A DNA stretch of 64,000 nucleotides from the NCBI RefSeq assembly GCF_030817075.1, contig NZ_JAUSYU010000001.1, positions 2,170,001-2,234,000 of the forward strand, read 5' to 3'. How positions within the stretch are numbered: the stretch's first letter is position 1; the number at the start of each line of letters is the position of its first letter. The DNA comes from Arthrobacter sp. V1I9 (GTDB taxonomy: Bacteria; Actinomycetota; Actinomycetes; Actinomycetales; Micrococcaceae). The notes under the pieces were generated by a model, which saw nothing but the letters and a program-made list of their open reading frames with translations, was not told the DNA's origin and ran no database searches. A program made the translations under genes and the position numbers. Shown here piece by piece: positions 36,544 through 45,971 of the stretch.

Positions 36544-36972
36544 ATGGCAGCAACACGCACCGCGCACACAGTATGGAACGGCGACCTGATGTCGGGTTCC
36601 GGAAACACCACCCTGGACAGCTCGGGCCTGGGCACCTACGAGGTCACCTGGAAGGCCCGCACCGAGGCCTCGGGCGGCAAGACCAGCCCTGAAGAACTGA
36701 TCGCCGCCGCCCACTCGGCCTGCTTCTCCATGGCCTTCAGCCACGCCCTGGCGCAGGCCGGGCACGCGCCGGAGGAAGTCAACACAAAGGCCGACGTCAC
36801 CTTTGTGCCGGGCACCGGCATCACCGGCAGCCACCTGACCATGTCCGCCAGGATCCCGGGAATCTCCGAAGACGAGTTCCAGAAGATCGCTGCCGAGGCC
36901 AAGGTGGGCTGCCCCGTATCCGGCGCCCTTGCCAGCATCGACATCACCCTGGAAGCCACGCTGCAGTCCTAG
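36544..36972 (+). CDS. OsmC family peroxiredoxin
   Basis: 142 residues from the ATG at 36544, with AAGGAG five bases upstream. The two redox cysteines of OsmC/Ohr proteins are present: HSACFSMAFSHAL (with the preceding KTSPEELIAAA family signature) and AKVGCPVSGALAS. It reduces organic hydroperoxides through a Cys thiolate and disulfide. The spacing and the KTSPEELIAAAHSACF context fit the OsmC subgroup rather than Ohr. It is monocistronic, with a near-perfect bidirectional terminator shared with the convergent protease gene. Confidence 0.92.
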   Translation: MAATRTAHTVWNGDLMSGSGNTTLDSSGLGTYEVTWKARTEASGGKTSPEELIAAAHSACFSMAFSHALAQAGHAPEEVNTKADVTFVPGTGITGSHLTMSARIPGISEDEFQKIAAEAKVGCPVSGALASIDITLEATLQS

Positions 36973-36991
36973 CCTGCTTGCAGGATGCAGA

Positions 36992-37037
36992 AAAAGGCCC
37001 TGCCGTACCGGAATGTTCCGGTACGGCAGGGCCTTTT
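36992..37037. terminator. Bidirectional terminator between osmC and the tricorn-type protease
   Basis: Perfect 22-base inverted repeat AAAAGGCCCTGCCGTACCGG.. with a 2-base centre. It is flanked by A-run and T-run, so it works as an intrinsic terminator in both directions for two convergent genes. Confidence 0.9.
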
Positions 37038-37043
37038 GCGGCG

Positions 37044-40000
37044 TTACACCCGTTTGGCTGCCTGCCGGGGCGGCAGCGGCGCGGGACGCAACCGGCGGTA
37101 GCCTTCGCGTACCGGCGGGCGGTCCGTGGGAAGCTCCTGAATCATCTCCTTCAGCGCCCCGATGCCGTATTCGAGCTGCGGATCCCGTCCCGCTGCGTAA
37201 GCGTGCGGCGGATAGGTGACCTCGATGTCCGGGTCCACGCCGTAGTTCTCAACGCTCCAGCCCACACCGCCGCCGAACCACGTTGCGTACCGCGGCTGGG
37301 TGACACCCGTGCCGTCAGCCAGGGCAAACCTGTTGTCGATGCCCACCACGCCGCCCCAGGTGCGTGTTCCGATGACCGGACCGATGCCCCGCAGCTTGGA
37401 CACCTGGGTGATGATGTCGCCGTCGGATCCGGCGAACTCATCGGCCAGGATGATGACCGGCCCGCGCGGGGCGTGGTGCGGATACGTCCGGGGTTTCTCA
37501 GCCCGCGGCATGCTCCAGCCGGTGACCTTGCGGCCGATCAGCTCGGCCACCAGCTGTGAGGTGTGCCCTCCGCGGTTCCGCCGCACGTCCACGATGAGGC
37601 CGTCCAGCGCCGTTTCAGTGTCCAGGTCGCGGTGGAGCTGGGCCCAGCCATTCGCCATCATGTCCGGGATGTGCAGGTAGCCGAAGGTACCGCCGGAGGC
37701 CTCCCGGACGGTCCGCCGGTTGGAGGCAACCCATTCCTGGTACCGCAGGCGCTCCTCGTCCTTGACGGGTACGACGGCGACCCGCCGCTGCCTGCCTGCG
37801 CTTTCGCCATGCGCTGCGCCGTTGAGGAGAGTCAGCTCCACTGCCCGGCCTGCCGCCCCCACCAGCTGCATCGCAGGGGTTACGGTGCTGGAGAGCGGGA
37901 CGCCGTCGATGGCGAGCATGATGTCTCCGGCCCTGGCGCCCACGCCCGGCCGGGTCAGGGGCGACGTTGCCAGGGGGTCCGAGGACTCGCCGGCAAGGAT
38001 CCGGGTGATCTCCCAGCCCGCCGGCGTGTGGGCAAGGTCAGCGCCGAGCCGGCCCTGGCCATGGCTTCCGTTCTCCGTGACAGGTGCCGGCCGCACGTAG
38101 GCGTGGGAGGTTCCCAGTTCGCCGTGCAGTTCCCACAGCAGGTCCACCAGGTCGTCATGGGTACCCAGCCGGTCCACCAGTGGACGGTAGCGCTTGTAAA
38201 CGGACTCCCAGTCCTGCCCTGCCATGTCTTCAGTCCAGAAGAAGTCGCGCTGCAGCCGCCATGCCTCGTCGAAGGCCTGGCCCCACACGCTGAGCGGGTC
38301 CATCATCACCCGGATCCGGCCAAGGTCCACCTTGACCAGCTCGCCTGAGTCCTCGTCGGCCTTTTTGTCCGCGGGTACAACGCTGACCTGCTTGTCGGAA
38401 ATCAGCACCACCTTGGTGAGGTCACCGGAAAGCCGGAAGCTGTCCAGGGATTCCACCAGGGTGGACTGCTTCCGCCGGGCAAGGTCGAAGCGGGCAAGGC
38501 TGGGACGGGCATCCTTCTCGTCCCGGCTGGCTTTGCCGTCACCGGTGACGCCGGCCAATGCCCAGTCGAGCCACAACAGTGCGCCTTCCGCCGCCTTGAG
38601 CGACGTGTAGTTGCCCTGTGGCACGGGAACGCCAATGACGCGGTGGGCGAGCCCCTCCGGGTCCACCTTGACCTCCGCCACAGCAGCAGTCTCCTGCTTC
38701 GATTCCCCGTCTTCGTCGCCTGCCCCGTCCTTCCCTGCGTCCGAATCCACGGAAGGACCAAAGGGCGACGGCGTGTCAGCGGCCAGTGCCACGAGGTACG
38801 GCTTGATGGGGCTCGGGAAGGAAAGGTCAAAGGAGTGACCGTCGTACACGGGGTCAAAGCTGCGGTTGGAAAGGAACGCCAGGAACTTGCCGTCCGGGGT
38901 AAAGGCCGGGGAGGTATCGCAGAAGCGGCCATCGGTGACATCCACCGGGCCGGCTTCGGGCTCCGTTACCTTTGCCAGCCGGAGCCGGCTGCGGGAACCG
39001 AAGGACGTTACCGGTTCCGACCAGACCAGCCATTGCGAATCCGCCGACCAGGCCAGATCCGAGACGGTGCCTTCACCGATGCTGGCAACCAGTGTCAGTT
39101 CCCCGGTCCGGGTGTTGGCCGCATAAACCTCGCCGAAGGACGTGCCCAGTGCGAGCCAGCCGCCGTCCGGGCTTGCCTCCAGCGAGCTGGTGCGGGTGGG
39201 GCGGGGGAAGCCGATACGCGTTGCTGCGGCCGGAACCGCTGCCCCGGCGGCTGAGGGTGCGTTTTCCGGGGCGACGTCAGCCTGCTGGTCATCCCTCACT
39301 GCGGAAGCCTGACCGGCTCCTGCCAGGACCGCAGCCCCGGCGGCCGGAACGGGCTGCGGCAAGGCTGCCGCGGCCTCGTCCTTGCCGGGCGCTGACGCTG
39401 TAGCTTCGCCGCCCGGCTCCCCGGCAGTCGGCAAGGATGCCATGAGGGTGCCCGCGTCCGCTGTGCCGGGCACCGGGGCGGCGACGTCCTTGATGTACAG
39501 CGCCTCAACGCCGTCGTGGTCCGCCACATAGGCCAGCCGCCCGTTGCCGAGGGGCCTGGGAAGGCGGGCACGGACACCCGGCGTTGCTTCGATAATGCGC
39601 GAAGGGCCGTCCTTGTGCCGCAGCCAGTGGATGGTGCCGTGCGCTTCGACGGCGCTGGCCGCTCCAGCGCCGTCCGGAACCGCGGCGCCAAGATGCCGGG
39701 TGGTGTTGAGCAGGGCCGGGCGCCTTGACTGGGAGGCCGATCCCAGGCTGATGTCCAGCCGCTCCGGGTCAGAGTTCAGGTGGGCAAGGACCCAGAGCTC
39801 ACCCGCAGATTCGAAGATGATGCGTTTGCCGTCCGTGCTGGCATGCCGGACGTAGAAGTCCTCATGGTCCGTATGCCTGCGCCTGTCCCTGCCGTTCGGG
39901 AGGACCGAGTAAACGTTGCCGTAGCCCTCATGGTCGGACAGGAATGCGATCCGGCCGTCCACCCACATGGGGTCAGCGAGGTTGCCGTCGAGGTCCGGCA

Positions 40001-40562
40001 ACAGCCGCTCAAATTCCCCGTTGCCGTCGTTGTCCAGCCACAGTTTCCCTGCGGTTCCTCCACGGTAGCGCTTCCACCAGGCGGGTTCGCGGGAAAGCAC
40101 GCTGCCCACCACTACCGGGCGCTCATCACCCACTTCGGGGCCGAAGGCAACCGACTCCACCGGCCCGAAGGGAAGTTCCTCGGCCCAGCCGCCCTCCAAC
40201 GGGACACTGTAGGCGTGGGTATGCCGGCTTTCAGCCTGGCGGAAGGCGCTGGTGACCACCACTGAGCCTTTCGCGGTAAAGCCTTTTACCCTGGTGGTGC
40301 CGTGGCCAAAGTACGTGAGCTGCCGGTAGTCGCCGCCGTCCACCGCTGCAGATACAACTTCCGGCGCCGTTCCCTGCACCACCGTCCACACCAGCCGTCG
40401 TCCGTCCGGGGTGAAGCGGGGATTTCGGGCGGGCAGCTGGAGGGAGGAAACACGCCAGGCGCGGCCTCCGCCCAGGGGCGCAATCCATACGTCGTCCTCG
40501 GCCACAAAAGTGACCAGATCGCCGTGCAGGTGCGGGTAACGGAAGTAGCTGGAAGAGGTCAT
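37044..40562 (-). CDS. Tricorn-type S41 family protease
   Basis: 1172 residues from the ATG at 40562 (MTSSSYFRYPHLHGDLVTFVAEDDVW, the typical tricorn start). Two beta-propellers made of WD-like repeats (PRFTPDGRRLVWT, RIAFLSDHEGYGNVYS, DLAWSADSQWLVWSEP, SPAFTPDGKFLAFLSNRSFDP) are separated by an Ala/Pro-rich linker of about 70 residues. A C1 domain with the catalytic His (GELGTSHAYVRP), a PDZ domain (GVGARAGDIMLAIDGVPLS) and the C2 domain with the nucleophile Ser in ADEFAGSDGDIITQ and Gly-rich RTWGGVVGI follow. Tricorn trims oligopeptides produced by the proteasome, which these actinobacteria can also encode. The upstream 122 codons of open frame are antisense to the next gene and excluded. 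Confidence 0.93.
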   Translation of the reverse strand: MTSSSYFRYPHLHGDLVTFVAEDDVWIAPLGGGRAWRVSSLQLPARNPRFTPDGRRLVWTVVQGTAPEVVSAAVDGGDYRQLTYFGHGTTRVKGFTAKGSVVVTSAFRQAESRHTHAYSVPLEGGWAEELPFGPVESVAFGPEVGDERPVVVGSVLSREPAWWKRYRGGTAGKLWLDNDGNGEFERLLPDLDGNLADPMWVDGRIAFLSDHEGYGNVYSVLPNGRDRRRHTDHEDFYVRHASTDGKRIIFESAGELWVLAHLNSDPERLDISLGSASQSRRPALLNTTRHLGAAVPDGAGAASAVEAHGTIHWLRHKDGPSRIIEATPGVRARLPRPLGNGRLAYVADHDGVEALYIKDVAAPVPGTADAGTLMASLPTAGEPGGEATASAPGKDEAAAALPQPVPAAGAAVLAGAGQASAVRDDQQADVAPENAPSAAGAAVPAAATRIGFPRPTRTSSLEASPDGGWLALGTSFGEVYAANTRTGELTLVASIGEGTVSDLAWSADSQWLVWSEPVTSFGSRSRLRLAKVTEPEAGPVDVTDGRFCDTSPAFTPDGKFLAFLSNRSFDPVYDGHSFDLSFPSPIKPYLVALAADTPSPFGPSVDSDAGKDGAGDEDGESKQETAAVAEVKVDPEGLAHRVIGVPVPQGNYTSLKAAEGALLWLDWALAGVTGDGKASRDEKDARPSLARFDLARRKQSTLVESLDSFRLSGDLTKVVLISDKQVSVVPADKKADEDSGELVKVDLGRIRVMMDPLSVWGQAFDEAWRLQRDFFWTEDMAGQDWESVYKRYRPLVDRLGTHDDLVDLLWELHGELGTSHAYVRPAPVTENGSHGQGRLGADLAHTPAGWEITRILAGESSDPLATSPLTRPGVGARAGDIMLAIDGVPLSSTVTPAMQLVGAAGRAVELTLLNGAAHGESAGRQRRVAVVPVKDEERLRYQEWVASNRRTVREASGGTFGYLHIPDMMANGWAQLHRDLDTETALDGLIVDVRRNRGGHTSQLVAELIGRKVTGWSMPRAEKPRTYPHHAPRGPVIILADEFAGSDGDIITQVSKLRGIGPVIGTRTWGGVVGIDNRFALADGTGVTQPRYATWFGGGVGWSVENYGVDPDIEVTYPPHAYAAGRDPQLEYGIGALKEMIQELPTDRPPVREGYRRLRPAPLPPRQAAKRV

Positions 40563-40638
40563 CGTTTGATCATAGTCAACCCCCACTTCGCTCTGTTGGA
40601 GGTGCCGCCGCCGCGCCCGCCGTGGTGTGATGGACCCC

Positions 40639-41532
40639 ATGCGCATAGTCATAGCCGGCGCCTCCGGGCTGATCGGGACCCACATGTCGGCAACCTTCCG
40701 CCGTGCCGGCCACGAGGTTGTTTCCCTGGTCAGGCGGGAGCCGGCGTCGGCGGCGGAAGTACGGTGGGACCCTGCCGCCGGCCAACTGGACCCGACAGCG
40801 CTCACTGCAGCCGACGCCGTCGTTAATCTGTCCGGAGCCGGCATCGGGGACAGGCCATGGACGCGCAGGCGCGTCGAGGAGCTCTTCAGCTCTCGGGTGG
40901 ACTCCACCCGCACGCTCACGCAGGCCATGCATCAGCTCGATTCTCCGCCCCCTGTTTTCATCAGCCAGTCCGGCTCCGGGTACTACGGCGACGCCGGCAA
41001 CACGGTACTTCGGGAAAATGCGCCGCAGGGAGCGGGAACACTCGCCCGTATCTGCGGGGAGTGGGAGGCAGCAGCCGCGGCAGCTCCCCCCGGTGTACGG
41101 GTGGTGGTGACGCGCACCGGTGTGGTCCTCAGCCGTTCCGGCGGCGCCCTGGGCAGGCTGCTCCCCCTGATCCGGCTGGGTGTTGGTGGCCCCTTTGGCA
41201 ACGGCCGCCAGTACTGGCCGTGGGTAACCCTGCCGGATGTATCTGCAGCTTTCCTCTTCCTGCTGGAGTCCCCGCTGAGCGGAGCGGTCAACCTCTGCGC
41301 CCCCGAGGACGCCGACGTGAACGCCGTGGTGGCTGCTTTGGCCCAGGCCCTGCACCGACCGGCCGTGCTGCGCGTTCCGGCGCCGGTACTGCGCCTGGTG
41401 ATGCGCGATCTGGCCGACGAACTGCTGCTCGCCAGCCAGCGCATGGAGCCCGCGCGCCTGTCGTCTGCCGGTTTTAGATGGCAGCATCCATCACTCGCCC
41501 AGGCCGCGGAGTGGGTGGCCGGCAAGGGGTAG
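40639..41532 (+). CDS. TIGR01777 family SDR-type epimerase (SulA-like)
   Basis: 297 residues from the ATG at 40639. The Rossmann motif MRIVIAGASGLIGTHMS lies at the very N-terminus. Other family features are AVVNLSGAGIGDRPWTRRRVEELFSSRVDSTRTL, FISQSGSGYYGDAG (with the catalytic-type Tyr) and GPFGNGRQYWPWV. The TIGR01777/YfcH family is an atypical extended SDR of unknown substrate. Earlier in-frame starts (ATG 40630, GTG 40627) would add three or four residues. The gene is divergent from the tricorn-type protease with 76 bases between start codons. Confidence 0.88.
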   Translation: MRIVIAGASGLIGTHMSATFRRAGHEVVSLVRREPASAAEVRWDPAAGQLDPTALTAADAVVNLSGAGIGDRPWTRRRVEELFSSRVDSTRTLTQAMHQLDSPPPVFISQSGSGYYGDAGNTVLRENAPQGAGTLARICGEWEAAAAAAPPGVRVVVTRTGVVLSRSGGALGRLLPLIRLGVGGPFGNGRQYWPWVTLPDVSAAFLFLLESPLSGAVNLCAPEDADVNAVVAALAQALHRPAVLRVPAPVLRLVMRDLADELLLASQRMEPARLSSAGFRWQHPSLAQAAEWVAGKG

Positions 41533-41575
41533 GAGCCGCTCCTTCTTGGGACCAGCCCTCGGGCCCGGCCCGGCC

Positions 41576-43234
41576 TCAGGTGCCGGGAAGGATTTCGCTG
41601 ACCCGCCACCTGCCGTCGACCGAGACCAGCACCAGGCGGAGCCGCTGCCCGCCGGCAGCTGTTCCGGTTGCAACCACAGCGCCCTGGTCATCCTTCTCCT
41701 CATAACCGGACGAGGCTGAGGTAACAGCAACCACGGCGCGGGCCCCGGCCCTGGCCTCCTCCGTCTGCACGTGTGACAGAGTGGCGGAGAATCCGGAGAG
41801 GGTGTGGCCGGATTCCCGCAGCCGCCCGCCGATCCCGAGATCAGCTGCCGCCGCACCAGAACCCTGCTGGTTCACCTCATCAAGGAGTTCCAGCTTTCCA
41901 GTGCTGAAGGCCAGCGACCTCAACCGTGCGATGCCCTGGACGGCCACGGCAGGATCGGGAGATGCCGCCTGCTGCCTCGCAGCCTCTACCGCATCGGCCT
42001 GCCGGGCAGTTCCGCCAGGAGGGGCTTCGGTGACCGGGGCGGTGGCTGGGCCGGCAACTGAAGACCCGGACGGCAAACCCGGTCCGGTGGCCGTGCCCGC
42101 AGCACCCGACAGCCACCAGGCGGCAGCAACTGCAGCTGCAGCTGCGCAGGCAAGAACGCCTTTCCGCAGCTGCCGGTCACCCCGCGGCTGGGCGTGCCGC
42201 CCCCGCCGGTGGTCCTCCTGGTGGGCTGCAGGCATGACCATTTTCGACCCAGGAAAAGGCAGCTTTCCCGGGGCAACTAACGACCCCAACCATTTCGACG
42301 TCGTCAGCCGGCGCCGCAGCCCACGGACTCTCTCGCCGAGCCCGCTGCGGGGAGTCGGCGGCGCGTGCAGGCGGGTCACCAGTTCCGGCAGGACTGTGGG
42401 ATGGACCGCCGGCGCCAGGTCCAGCGGCAGGGGTGACGCGCTCCGGTAGACGGCTGCAGCCAGGGAAGCCGCGGTGGGCCGAAGCCGCCGGTCCTCGTTC
42501 AGCCCGGACTCCAGGGCGGCGGCCAATTCCCTGGGGACGTCAGGAAGCAGGATGGACAGCGGCGGCCGGTCCGCAGTGCGCTGTGGAGGCACACCGGTGA
42601 GGCAGAACCAGCCCAGAGCCGCAACCGAATAGACGTCCCGTTCAGGTTGAAGGCCTGCCCGCACTGCGTCCACGGGCGCCGGATCCATAAACCCGGGTGT
42701 GCCTGTATTGGCTCCCGAGGCCGGGTCCCCCAGCATCCGGGCGATGCCGACGTCGGACAGCATCGGTCTGCCCTGGCCGGTGAACAGGACGTTGCCCGGT
42801 GAAACGTCGGAGTGGGTGAATCCTTTGCCGTGCAGGTACGCCAGGACCTGGGAGATGGGTGTCAGCACCGTCACCGTTTCCCCCACGCTGAGGTTTCCCC
42901 GGGCAGCTATCAGGCCTGCAAGGGACCCGCCCGGTGCGTAGTCCATGATCAACGCGGCGCGGCTTGCCGCGCCGCTGGCCAATGCCACAGTGTCGTGCGC
43001 TTTGATGAGATGCGGATGATCGAGGACGGACAGGATGCGGATCTCGCGTCGAATGCCTTCTGCACTCATCACTGCTCCCCGCGACGACCTGCGCGCGGCC
43101 GGGCGGAAGCACTTCAGGGCAAACTCCCGGCCGCTCCGTTCCTCCGTGACCAGCCATACCGACGAGCTGCCGCCGTGGCCCAGCAACCGCCCAACGGCAT
43201 AACCGGAGACCGTCAACCCCTGCAAATCTTCCAT
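41576..43234 (-). CDS. Membrane Ser/Thr protein kinase with atypical catalytic loop
   Basis: 552 residues. The kinase domain (about 10-265) has the Gly loop LLGHGGSSSVWLV, the catalytic Lys41 (FALKCF), the C-helix Glu64, the catalytic loop HSDVSPGN (residues 141-148, with Asp143 and Asn148) and DVG at 161-163 in place of DFG. The HRD arginine is replaced by Ser, so it is a non-RD kinase. A basic juxtamembrane segment leads to one transmembrane helix near residues 375-395, then a Pro/Ala-rich extracellular part and a C-terminal domain (VAVTSASSGYEE, LVLVSVDGRWRVSEILPG) that may bind a ligand. The key Lys, Asp and Asn remain, so activity is possible. No regulatory partner lies beside it. Confidence 0.87.
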   Translation of the reverse strand: MEDLQGLTVSGYAVGRLLGHGGSSSVWLVTEERSGREFALKCFRPAARRSSRGAVMSAEGIRREIRILSVLDHPHLIKAHDTVALASGAASRAALIMDYAPGGSLAGLIAARGNLSVGETVTVLTPISQVLAYLHGKGFTHSDVSPGNVLFTGQGRPMLSDVGIARMLGDPASGANTGTPGFMDPAPVDAVRAGLQPERDVYSVAALGWFCLTGVPPQRTADRPPLSILLPDVPRELAAALESGLNEDRRLRPTAASLAAAVYRSASPLPLDLAPAVHPTVLPELVTRLHAPPTPRSGLGERVRGLRRRLTTSKWLGSLVAPGKLPFPGSKMVMPAAHQEDHRRGRHAQPRGDRQLRKGVLACAAAAAVAAAWWLSGAAGTATGPGLPSGSSVAGPATAPVTEAPPGGTARQADAVEAARQQAASPDPAVAVQGIARLRSLAFSTGKLELLDEVNQQGSGAAAADLGIGGRLRESGHTLSGFSATLSHVQTEEARAGARAVVAVTSASSGYEEKDDQGAVVATGTAAGGQRLRLVLVSVDGRWRVSEILPGT

Positions 43235-43373
43235 GACCTATGTCTAGTCGAATCCGGCTGTGCGTGCAGAAGTTATCCACAGGGTCGGAGGCGGCCCGGA
43301 CGAGCTCCGGACCGCACGGTGAGCTTAAGCACTAAACCGGGCGCGTGGCGGCCCAAGGTCTAAGCTGGATCTC

Positions 43374-44043
43374 ATGACTCTTGAGTTTTCACAGCTGGGT
43401 CTTGCCCCGGATTTCGTCGACTACACCCGCGGCTGGGCCATCCAGAGCGAACTCCACGACAACGTCGTCGCCGGACAGGCCCCGAGCACAGTCCTCCTCC
43501 TCGAACACTCCCCGGTCTACACGGCCGGTAAACGGACCGAAGACCACGAGCGGCCTTTTGACGGCACGCCGGTGGTTCCGGTGGACCGTGGCGGCAAGCT
43601 TACCTGGCACGGACCCGGCCAGCTCGTGGGGTACCCCATCATCAAGCTGAAGAACCGGGCAGGGATCCGCGACTACGTCGAACGCCTCGAGTCGGTCATC
43701 ATCAACGTCCTTGCCGACTACGGTATCCAGGCCGTGCGGATCACCGGCCGGGCGGGAGTCTGGATTGCAGCGGACGCAAAAGGCCCGGACCGGAAGATTG
43801 CCGCCATTGGCATCCGGGTCCACGAAGGCGTCACCATGCACGGGTTCGCCATCAACTGCAACAACGATCTCGCGCCGTACACCCAGATCATTGCCTGCGG
43901 AATTACCGATGCAGGCGTAACAACAATCGCCCAGGAAACCGGTTATGACGTCGCCCCGGCTGACCTCGTTTCCAGAATCACCGAAGAACTGCACAAGAAT
44001 GCAGAGCGCCCTGGTCGCTACCCCCGAAGGAGCTCTACTGTGA
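43374..44043 (+). pseudogene. lipB: Octanoyltransferase LipB, frameshifted near its C-terminus
   Basis: Transfers octanoate from acyl carrier protein to lipoyl domains. From the ATG at 43374 ([17 protein letters not shown]) the LipB motifs are present: [55 protein letters not shown] and [12 protein letters not shown]. The catalytic Cys is in IIACGI and the Lys in DRKIAAIG. After ELHKNAE the frame runs on into lipA with no stop. In the neighbouring frame the end reads [10 protein letters not shown] then TGA, overlapping the GTG of lipA (GTGA). One extra C in the CCC at 44009-44011 accounts for this, and the corrected length of 222 is normal for LipB. Confidence 0.86.
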
Positions 44044-45047
44044 CACTGGCACCTGAAGGCCGGAAGCTTTTGCGCGTTGAACAGCGCAACTCTGCTGTCC
44101 CGGTGGAGCGCAAGCCGGAGTGGATCAAGGCCAAGGTCCAGATGGGCCCGGAGTTCGTCCAGCTCAAGAACCTGGTGAAAAAGGAAGGCCTGCACACGGT
44201 GTGTGAGGAGGCCGGCTGCCCCAACATCTTCGAGTGCTGGGAGGACAAGGAAGCCACGTTCCTGATCGGCGGCTCCGAGTGCACCCGCCGGTGTGATTTC
44301 TGCCAGATCGACACCGGCAAACCGTCCCCGGTGGACCGGTTCGAACCCACCAAGGTGGCCCGGTCCGTGCAGTCCATGCAGCTGCGCTACGCCACCGTCA
44401 CCGGCGTGGCCCGCGATGACCTCGAGGACGAGGGCGTGTGGCTGTACGCCGAGACGGTCCGCAAGATCCACGAGCTGAACCCCGGCACCGGCGTGGAGCT
44501 GCTGATCCCGGACTTCTCCGGCAAACCCGAACACATCAAGGCGATCTGCGACTCCAAACCCGAGGTGTTCGCGCACAACGTCGAAACCGTGCCCAGGATT
44601 TTCAAGCGGATCCGGCCCGCGTTCCGCTACGAACGGTCCCTGGACGTCATCACCCAGGGCCGGAACCTGGGCATGGTCACCAAGTCCAACCTGATCCTGG
44701 GCATGGGCGAAACCCGCGAGGAAATCTCCGAAGCCCTCAAGGACCTGCACGAGGCCGGCTGTGACCTGATCACCATCACCCAGTACCTCCGCCCCTCCGA
44801 ACGGCACCTGCCGGTGGACCGGTGGGTCAAGCCGCAGGAATTCGTGGACCTCCAGAACGAGGCCACCGAGCTCGGCTTCCTCGGCGTCATGAGTGGCCCG
44901 CTGGTCCGCTCCTCCTACCGCGCAGGCCGGCTCTGGGCCACCGCGATGCGGAAGAAGGGCTGGGAAATCCCCGCCGAACTCGCCCACATCGAGTCCTCCG
45001 GCACCACCCGCCAGGAAGCCAGCTCACTGCTCGCGGCACACTCCTGA
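44040..45047 (+). CDS. lipA: Lipoyl synthase
   Basis: 335 residues from the GTG at 44040, with a GAAGGAG ribosome binding site eight bases upstream inside the lipB tail. LipA is a radical SAM enzyme inserting two sulfurs into octanoyl chains. It carries both iron-sulfur sites: the auxiliary cluster [12 protein letters not shown] and the SAM cluster CTRRCDFC. Further features are [27 protein letters not shown] and the C-terminal VRSSYRAG with the conserved RSSY. The start is well supported even though the frame is open into lipB because of the frameshift there. It works with LipB on the E2 at 34096-35847 and on GcvH. Confidence 0.96.
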   Translation: MTLAPEGRKLLRVEQRNSAVPVERKPEWIKAKVQMGPEFVQLKNLVKKEGLHTVCEEAGCPNIFECWEDKEATFLIGGSECTRRCDFCQIDTGKPSPVDRFEPTKVARSVQSMQLRYATVTGVARDDLEDEGVWLYAETVRKIHELNPGTGVELLIPDFSGKPEHIKAICDSKPEVFAHNVETVPRIFKRIRPAFRYERSLDVITQGRNLGMVTKSNLILGMGETREEISEALKDLHEAGCDLITITQYLRPSERHLPVDRWVKPQEFVDLQNEATELGFLGVMSGPLVRSSYRAGRLWATAMRKKGWEIPAELAHIESSGTTRQEASSLLAAHS

Positions 45048-45066
45048 CTGAAAAAAGCTGCATCCC

Positions 45067-45110
45067 CGAAGGGCCGGCACCGGAGAACTCCGGTGCCGGC
45101 CCTTCGCTTT
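45067..45110 (+). terminator. Intrinsic terminator after lipA
   Basis: Perfect 19-base inverted repeat (CGAAGGGCCGGCACCGGAG and its complement) with a 2-base centre, then CTTTTGG, 20 bases after the lipA stop. Confidence 0.85.
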
Positions 45111-45133
45111 TGGTCACGTAGAATTGAGGCACT

Positions 45134-45886
45134 ATGGCGAAATCCCCTGATTCCAGCAACCCCACTCCGGCGGGCTCAAGCGCAGTCAAGCGTGGCCTCT
45201 TCTCCCGCAAGCCGAAAGAAGCAAAGGCCAAGAAGCCCAGCCGGCTTAAGCAGATCGGCGAGGTCTTCAACATGACCCGCCGCCACGACCCCATGGTTCC
45301 GTGGCTTATGCTGCTGGTTTTCCTCGGCGTTGTGGCTGTCAGCTTCCTGGTGGGCTTCTGGCTTGAAAACTGGATCACGGGCCTGATCATCGGCATCCCG
45401 CTGGGTCTTTTGGGCGCCACGCTGATTCTCTCCCGCCGTGCCGAACGCGCGGCCTTCGCCCAAATAGAAAACCAGCCCGGCGCTTCCGGCGCCGCCCTGG
45501 GAACGCTGCGGCGCGGCTGGATCACCGAGGAACAGCCCGTCGCCGTGAATCCCCGCACGCAGGACGCCGTGTTCCGCGCCATTGGGCGTCCCGGCGTCGT
45601 GCTGGTCAGCGAAGGACCCACGCACCGGGTAAAGCCGCTGCTGGACGCCGAGCGAAAGCGCCTGGCACGCATCCTGCCCAACGTCACCGTGCACGTCATT
45701 GAAAGCGGCCGAGGCGAGGGCCAGGTCCCCATCAGCCAGGTGGCCAAAAAGATGGGCAAGATGAAGAAGGAACTGACCAAGCTTGAGGTGAATGCCGTAT
45801 CCAAGCGGATCGCCTCACTGGGCAACAAGCTCCCCATCCCCAAGGGCATCGACCCCTACAAAGCCCGCCCCAACCGCGGACGCTAG
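45134..45886 (+). CDS. DUF4191 domain-containing membrane protein
   Basis: 250 residues. The N-terminus is basic (KRGLFSRKPKEAKAKKPSRLKQIGEVFNMTRRHDP). It is followed by two helices (VPWLMLLVFLGVVAVSFLVGFWL and WITGLIIGIPLGLLGATLIL) and a soluble C-terminal domain with AIGRPGVVLVSEGPTHRVKPLLDAERKRL and LEVNAVSKRIASLGNKLPIPKGIDPYKARPNRGR. This is the actinobacterial DUF4191 family, conserved downstream of lipA and upstream of the RDD and glnA genes, function unknown. It has a terminator on both sides and so is probably transcribed alone. Confidence 0.9.
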   Translation: MAKSPDSSNPTPAGSSAVKRGLFSRKPKEAKAKKPSRLKQIGEVFNMTRRHDPMVPWLMLLVFLGVVAVSFLVGFWLENWITGLIIGIPLGLLGATLILSRRAERAAFAQIENQPGASGAALGTLRRGWITEEQPVAVNPRTQDAVFRAIGRPGVVLVSEGPTHRVKPLLDAERKRLARILPNVTVHVIESGRGEGQVPISQVAKKMGKMKKELTKLEVNAVSKRIASLGNKLPIPKGIDPYKARPNRGR

Positions 45887-45893
45887 AGCAAAC

Positions 45894-45931
45894 GCCCCGG
45901 TTTCCGGCCTCTTGCCGGGACCGGGGCTTTT
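45894..45931 (+). terminator. Intrinsic terminator after the DUF4191 gene
   Basis: Stem GCCCCGGT / ACCGGGGC (45894-45901 with 45920-45927), with an inner CCGGC / GCCGG pairing, followed by TTTTCT. Confidence 0.75.
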
Positions 45932-45971
45932 CTATGGCCAATGCTGCCCACCGACTACAGGACAGGACAAA

